A stretch of DNA of 40,190 bases from Nostoc sp. MG11 (lineage in GTDB: Bacteria; Cyanobacteriota; Cyanobacteriia; Cyanobacteriales; Nostocaceae). The notes under the pieces were generated by a model, which saw only the letters and a list, made by a program, of their open reading frames with translations, had not been told where the DNA came from and ran no database searches. Numbering within the stretch: the first letter of the stretch is position 1; the number at the start of each line of letters is the position of its first letter. Where the stretch lies: positions 1 to 40,190 of the forward strand of contig NZ_JACXXN010000043.1 in NCBI RefSeq assembly GCF_014904695.1, written 5' to 3'. Positions 35,963-40,190 of the stretch are shown here, one piece after another. Made by a program: the position numbers and the translations under genes.

Positions 35963-36364
35963 ATGAATAAGCCCGAGTTTTTTGTCACTCCCGGTTATGG
36001 CGAATACATGCTGAATGAATTGCATTACTCGCAAGCGGTAAAAATTGGCGATCGAGTGGAGACATCAGGCCAAGGCGGTTGGGATGACGATCTGAAAATT
36101 CCCAAATCGCTCGCAGACGAGATTGCTCAGGCGTTTCGGAACGTAGAGCGAACCTTGGCAACTGCCGATGCTGGTTGGGAGCATGTTGTCCATGTGAATT
36201 CTTACCACGTTGGAGGGTTTCCCCCTGAGGTTAACGATGAGATGGTCAAGCTATTTCGTCAGTACATGCCCAACCATGCCCCTATCTGGACACAGGTAGG
36301 AGTCGCAGCTCTTGGACTTCCAACGATGCGGATTGAAATCCGCGTTACTGCAATTGTTTCATAA
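35963..36364 (+). CDS. RidA (YjgF/YER057c/UK114) family protein
   Basis: From ATG 35963 (Shine-Dalgarno AGAGG) the 133-residue protein has the RidA family layout: Y-S-Q-A-V-K-I-G-D-R-V-E-T-S-G-Q-G-G-W, A-F-R-N-V-E-R-T-L-A, and I-E-I-R-V-T-A-I-V near the end. R-I-E-I-R-V-T-A supplies the Arg equivalent to the residue that binds the imine or enamine carboxylate. RidA proteins deaminate reactive enamines and imines. An upstream open extension to 35846 looks signal-like but is probably not used. Confidence 0.85.
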   Translation: MNKPEFFVTPGYGEYMLNELHYSQAVKIGDRVETSGQGGWDDDLKIPKSLADEIAQAFRNVERTLATADAGWEHVVHVNSYHVGGFPPEVNDEMVKLFRQYMPNHAPIWTQVGVAALGLPTMRIEIRVTAIVS

Positions 36365-36378
36365 TCGCATAAGCGGTA

Positions 36379-36402
36379 GCTCTGCTCGGTGTAGAGCAGA
36401 GC
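36379..36402 (+). terminator. Hairpin downstream of ridA
   Basis: GCTCTGCTC (36379-36387) pairs with GAGCAGAGC (36394-36402) over 9 bp with a 6-base loop, 15 bp after the RidA stop. The G+C-rich stem suits a terminator, but no T-run follows. Confidence 0.5.
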
Positions 36403-36515
36403 AAGTGTCGGTGGAAGGATAATATTGCCGGAATGGCTTGCTTATGCTTCCAATTAACTTTGGCAAAATTATGCTTCTAATCTTAAGCATAGGTTGTACT
36501 GATTTATTAAATGTG

Positions 36516-38104
36516 TTAATCATAGCTAAGAGATTGTTGAATTTCACGTAAGTAAGACCGAACCCAAAGGTTACGCATCACTCCCGGCTTGGTAAGAAGT
36601 TGAGTAACCCGACGTTGTGTAGGTTTTTGTCCTTGTGAATGAAGCAATTGAGCAACATTTTGTATTTCTTGGCATACAAGCTCTCTTTTTTCCTTACCAA
36701 TTGCATTATTGTATTCTTGGTAACGCTTGGAGATAGAACGAGAAAGTTCAGGAAAATATCTGTATAAATAGCTGTTATTTTTGTAGCCTAGTCGTCGAGA
36801 AATTTCTAGGAATGAAGGAGGTGAAAATTCCTGAAGTGCTAATTCGAGAATAAGTTGAATTTTTTGCTGTCTACTCACGCTTTTATAATCAGCGTGTCTA
36901 ACTTTAATTATTTGACATAATTCGGGAAAATGATTCTGTAAACAAAGCGGATAATGTTTTAGACGAAACGCGACATCTTCTAAAGAAGGTGGTGGGTACT
37001 CATGAATTACTTCTTGAAGAATTATATTTAAAACTTGTTTTCTCTCGGAATTGATTCTTGTATAAGACCTTCTTGGTTGTTCGGCTTGATTTGTTGATGA
37101 GCCACAAGCAAGATTATCAAAAACTAAAACATCTGTTGTCAAAAAATCAAGCAATTTGATTCTCATCTAATGACTTAGTAGCAAAAGTTTATCTATTTGA
37201 GGTATTACTTTTCCTTTACATTATGAACCAATTGTTGCTTGATTTACTAAAATAGCGCGAGATAAAGCAGCTTGATTTGATTGAAATGCTTGATTAATAA
37301 AAGTAGAAATTGTCTGACTAATCCGATTTGAATCAATTGGAGATACGATAGTGGGTGCAGCTGCGATTAATTCTCCCAATTCCTGATTCACATGAAGTTG
37401 CCAAGCAATTTCATCCGCTTTCTTAATTTTGTTGACTCCACCATTTTTGTATCGGTAACTCCCCAGCCATTTACCGCATTTATTACAGTGTCCGGTCTGA
37501 GAATCACCAGAAAGCACAAGTTGTTGATTCAAACAATGAGGACACACTGATAAAAAAGGATGGTGTGGATTGGACAAATTTGAACTACATTAATACACCA
37601 AAGAAGTGGCTCGTAAATACTTTTGTTAGTATCACGCCATTCTTGGTAACAAGAAAGACACCAAACACGCTCATGGCGAAGTAAATCCCTTTTATAAAGC
37701 ACCTTTTCCCAAGGTCTAAGGGTAAGAAAATGTAAGTCTGTTCGTTTCGTCAGGACGGACATTGCACGTACTAAATTAGTTGCCATTAAGCCCGTTCCAT
37801 TAGTTGCTGTTCTATCTCTATTAACTCCAAGTATTTTGCTGATACTTTCATTTCTTTCATTTCTTAAGTTTGATAATTTCGGTTCTCTACCCATAAATGG
37901 GGCAATTTCCTTTATAAGTAGCCTTCTAGTAGTGATGCAATGTTGTTCAGCTAGTCTAATGACATAGCTTGTTAAACTTTCTACATAAGGAGCCCCTATC
38001 CCAATTGGCTCTAGATTATAAAAACGGCTTCTTGGTGGAATCGGAGATTTTTGCGTATCCCACGATGGGTAAAGTTTTAGGGTTAATGTGGGCATATCAC
38101 TCAA
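36516..38104 (-). pseudogene. TniQ/TnsD-family protein with XRE-like domain, broken
   Basis: From ATG 38104 the N-terminal part reads F-Y-N-L-E-P-I-G-I-G-A-P-Y-V-E-S-L-T-S-Y, the TniQ signature, then C-L-S-C-Y-Q-E-W and C-P-I-H (zinc ligands). One base lost near 37562 shifts the frame to H-H-P-F-L-S-V-C-P-H-C and C-N-K-C-G-K-W. This runs through S-R-A-I-L-V-N-Q-A-T-I-G-S, a stop (37221-37223), C-K-G-K-V-I-P-Q-I-D-K-L-L-L-L-S-H, a stop at about 37167, then M-R-I-K-L-L-D-F-L. Joined, the middle forms an XRE-like helix-turn-helix. The C-terminal part has three similar repeats (F-P-E-L-C / F-P-E-L-S). It overlaps tnsC by 4 bp. Confidence 0.78.
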
Positions 38105-39270
38105 GTTCCTACTTGACGACGCTTAGGTAATGGTTGTCCAACTTTAAACTGTACTTTTCTCAAAGTTGAGTTACCCTGTTGTAGTTGAATCTCAACTTGT
38201 TTAATGTCGTTATCAATTAGCGCAGATTTTATTGGTAAGCCCAATTCCGCACGCAGTTGCTGAACTTCTCCCTCAATTTGTGCCTGATTATTCTCTCCTT
38301 CTTTAATTTTTTTGAGGATGTTTCGGCATTGGGCAACCGATAAGGCGCGACGTTCTAGATGTTTAAGCTCAACAGAGTCAGATCCTTCATTAATTGCATC
38401 GAACAATGCGTTGTCAAACCAGTTTTTAAGAATTCCTACACAACCCAAACTTCGCTCATAACAGTAATCCCAATGTGATACTAAATCAGGCTCTTGCTGT
38501 AATGGCATCCTTAGTTGAAAACCCCAAACCACACTTTGGAATACTTCTCTGTCTTGTTCTACATCAGCATGGTAACGGGGAAAGTGTAAGTAAACACTAC
38601 GTCGGCTTAACTGGTCGCCAACATCATGTAGGGTCAATAATTCGTATGTGCCTACTAGACCATGCACAACTCCAGTTCTGTTAGCTAATGACTTGATAGC
38701 TTCAGGTAAATCTGTTAGCTTACGTCCAGAGGCTAACATTAGCATATGATGAGCTTCATCAATAAAAAATATTTTGGGTTTGCGATGTTTGAGAGCTTGC
38801 TCTAACGCCCATCCTAAATCTGTTTCAATAACTTTTGAATCAATCACAATTTGCCCCAAATTGTTCCGATAAATACCTCGTGTGCCGTAGTCTATCTTAT
38901 TTTCAATTAGTGGTTCATTAAGGGCAAATAAGCAGCGCTTAATATGGTCTTTCGAGTTAAAAATCCCTGATTTTTGAACCACTGCCTCAACTGATGCGAA
39001 TGGTAAATAACCAGGGTCAATTTCGAGTTGCGGTACATTCGACTCAACTAACCACTTTTCAATTAGTAAACGTAGGGTAGTTTTACCAACCCCTGTTGGA
39101 CCGTAAATAAAAATAATTCGTGATTCCGAAAAATTACTAACCGCCAGCTTGAGAAAATTGAAGGCTTCTTCTAGCCGAGGATGTGCTATTGTATAATTGT
39201 CGAAGTACAATAGCTTTTCCGTCGTTGATTGTGTCAGTAACGCTGTGGGAAAATGCTTTTGATTAGACAT
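38101..39270 (-). CDS. tnsC: TnsC/TniB-type AAA+ ATPase
   Basis: The 389-residue protein has Walker A G-P-T-G-V-G-K-T-T (57-65), Walker B I-F-F-I-D-E-A-H-H (167-175) and the TniB-like G-V-V-H-G-L-V-G-T-Y-E-L-L (about 198-210). The C-terminal 100 residues are charged and helical. In Tn7-like transposons TnsC links the target selector TniQ to the transposase TnsB through ATP-dependent filaments. It overlaps the tniQ start by 4 bp. Unlike its neighbours it has no lesion that I can see. Confidence 0.88.
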   Translation of the reverse strand: MSNQKHFPTALLTQSTTEKLLYFDNYTIAHPRLEEAFNFLKLAVSNFSESRIIFIYGPTGVGKTTLRLLIEKWLVESNVPQLEIDPGYLPFASVEAVVQKSGIFNSKDHIKRCLFALNEPLIENKIDYGTRGIYRNNLGQIVIDSKVIETDLGWALEQALKHRKPKIFFIDEAHHMLMLASGRKLTDLPEAIKSLANRTGVVHGLVGTYELLTLHDVGDQLSRRSVYLHFPRYHADVEQDREVFQSVVWGFQLRMPLQQEPDLVSHWDYCYERSLGCVGILKNWFDNALFDAINEGSDSVELKHLERRALSVAQCRNILKKIKEGENNQAQIEGEVQQLRAELGLPIKSALIDNDIKQVEIQLQQGNSTLRKVQFKVGQPLPKRRQVGT

Positions 39271-39439
39271 GATTAATAAGAATCAAAAATTTGGAGTTTA
39301 GTAGGTATTTCAGCAAAGCTTTCTAGTTTAACTAATTCTAAATCTTATTTTCACTTGGCTCAACAGCTACTGTTTATGTCAAATTCAATGATTAATGAAA
39401 TTGAATTTTATTTCTTTCACATTCAATGACTTTAAATAC

Positions 39440-40105
39440 TTATTTCCCTTGATCATCTCGGAGACGTTGTGCAAGTAAAACCTCTTCTGCTTCTGCTGTT
39501 GAAAGAAATTCCGCTAATTTTTTGGCTCGAACTTTAAATTCTTGATGATGATTTGTTGTACGTTTTTGCAACTCAGATGTTGCTAGCCAAATCTCTTTTT
39601 CTGAACGTTATTTAAAAGCTGCATAATATTCGCTAATACATTCAACCCACTGACTACGAATATAGGCATAAGCTAAAGTGCGTTCTGGGACTGTTGGATT
39701 TTCTATTTTTTGACCTAACAATATTGGCTCAATATTTCTGTAACGCCGGTTAGCATCTTCTAAATCTTTTTGGCTTGCACTCCTTAATATTGAATTTAAT
39801 TCGTCGGGGTTACTGCCAGCATACATCTGTCTATTAACTGTTATTTGACCCAGCCGAATTTTACTTTCCAGTTCGGTAACTGGTAAGTCAATCAACTCCC
39901 CTAATTCAGAGCGCAGAGTAATTTGTGTATGACCAACTTTTATCAATGTATAGATTTGACCATCCCAGTTTATTTGTTCTTTTGGAACTAAATTTATGAC
40001 TGGAAGAGTTATTGTATCTGCACTTCGCAATGACAAAAATATCGATTTATGGAGAGCGAAAAATTTCGGGGGAGATGAGGGACACAACACGATAAGATGG
40101 CTCAA
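39440..40105 (-). pseudogene. TnsB-like transposase with its catalytic core deleted
   Basis: The first part contains W-D-G-Q-I-Y-T-L-I-K-V-G-H-T-Q-I, then E-L-G-E-L-I-D-L-P-V, and A-S-Q-K-D-L-E-D-A-N-R-R-Y-R, as in the N-terminus of Mu/TnsB transposases. At V-P-E-R-T-L (about 39674) it passes straight into A-Y-A-Y-I-R-S-Q-W-V-E-C-I-S-E-Y-Y, which I read as the C-terminal region. Then come TAA 39608-39610 and E-I-W-L-A-T-S-E-L-Q-K-R-T to the stop at 39440. The DDE RNase-H core (several hundred residues) is missing. The 5' end is also uncertain, because only a TTG at 40105 is available and it overlaps the plus-strand gene. Confidence 0.7.
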
Positions 40106-40190
40106 TGTTGGATTCTACGGAAAGAGTCATATATCAATTAAAAGTGGTGCTGTTGAGCATCAGCCCCATGATTTGGCGGCGTATAAAAGT
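40105..40190 (+). CDS. pRiA4b ORF-3-like protein, N-terminal fragment
   Basis: ATG 40105 begins M-L-D-S-T-E-R-V-I-Y-Q-L-K-V-V-L-L-S-I-S-P and continues M-I-W-R-R-I-K-V to the right edge. The pattern I-Y-Q-L-K-x-x-L-x-x-I-x-P-x-I-W-R-R-I is diagnostic of the plasmid pRiA4b ORF-3 family, whose function is unknown. The rest is outside the window. Its start faces the 5' end of the tnsB-like remnant. Confidence 0.7.
   Translation, partial: MLDSTERVIYQLKVVLLSISPMIWRRIK

Noticed and set aside
37529-37577. Programmed frameshift in tniQ at a T6 run
   Set aside because: The T-run at the shift site is suggestive, but two more stops follow in the new frame and no slippery heptamer in the right phase was found.
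3084-38104. Stop-codon recoding as a reason for in-frame stops
   Set aside because: Interrupting stops are TAA (3501, 37221, 39608), TGA (8944) and TAG (19229, about 37167), with no shared context and with frameshifts nearby. Ordinary gene decay explains them better.
40000-40104. Tn7-like terminal repeats upstream of tnsB
   Set aside because: TGTC- and TGACA-like strings occur, but no repeated set of binding sites was found and the region overlaps the pRiA4b-like start.
36516-40105. CRISPR-associated transposon
   Set aside because: No Cas12k, Cascade gene, repeat-spacer array or tracrRNA-like sequence was seen, and the TniQ is of the long kind. The transposon ends were also not identified.

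Overview
The window looks like accessory DNA of a filamentous (Nostocales-type) cyanobacterium, probably a large plasmid or a genomic island. The basis is the repeated HIP1 octamer GCGATCGC, the cyanobacterial 'TAGGTTGGGTTGAACG' type repeat, small dispersed hairpin repeats and the style of the encoded proteins. No rRNA, tRNA or CRISPR array was seen. A chromosome versus plasmid assignment cannot be made from the sequence alone.

Region 1 (1-9409, mostly minus strand) resembles a plasmid or phage replication and modification module. It holds a cytosine-5 methyltransferase cut short by the end of an IS, an ASCH-domain protein, a DnaB-like helicase, a split helix-turn-helix replication-type protein, an adenine-type methyltransferase split by a 137-bp MITE, several small unknown proteins and two small XRE regulators. 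Many of these genes are broken by nonsense codons, frameshifts or insertions. A cluster of inverted-repeat operator-like sites lies upstream of the XRE gene at 9137-9409.

Region 2 (10052-11591) is a decayed IS4-family element with clear terminal inverted repeats. It marks the change to Region 3 (11.6-36.4 kb), a mosaic island of NAD(P)-dependent oxidoreductases: short-chain dehydrogenases, an extended SDR, an NmrA-like protein, an aldo-keto reductase, three medium-chain dehydrogenases, a RidA protein, a DUF3500 protein, a beta-propeller protein and an MFS exporter. AraC or LysR regulators are interleaved, several divergent from an enzyme gene. The arrangement suggests separate regulator-enzyme cassettes for toxic carbonyls, quinones or xenobiotics; that function is inference. 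Remnants (headless or tailless SDRs, an AraC C-terminus, a signal-peptide stub) and a second IS4-family element (18199-19898, 11-bp target duplication) show repeated rearrangement.

Region 4 (36.5-40.1 kb) is a decayed Tn7-like core on the minus strand, in the order tnsB-tnsC-tniQ. TnsB has lost its catalytic middle, TnsC looks intact, and a large TniQ with an XRE-like helix-turn-helix and C-terminal repeats carries one frameshift and two stops. The right edge begins a pRiA4b ORF-3-like gene on the plus strand.
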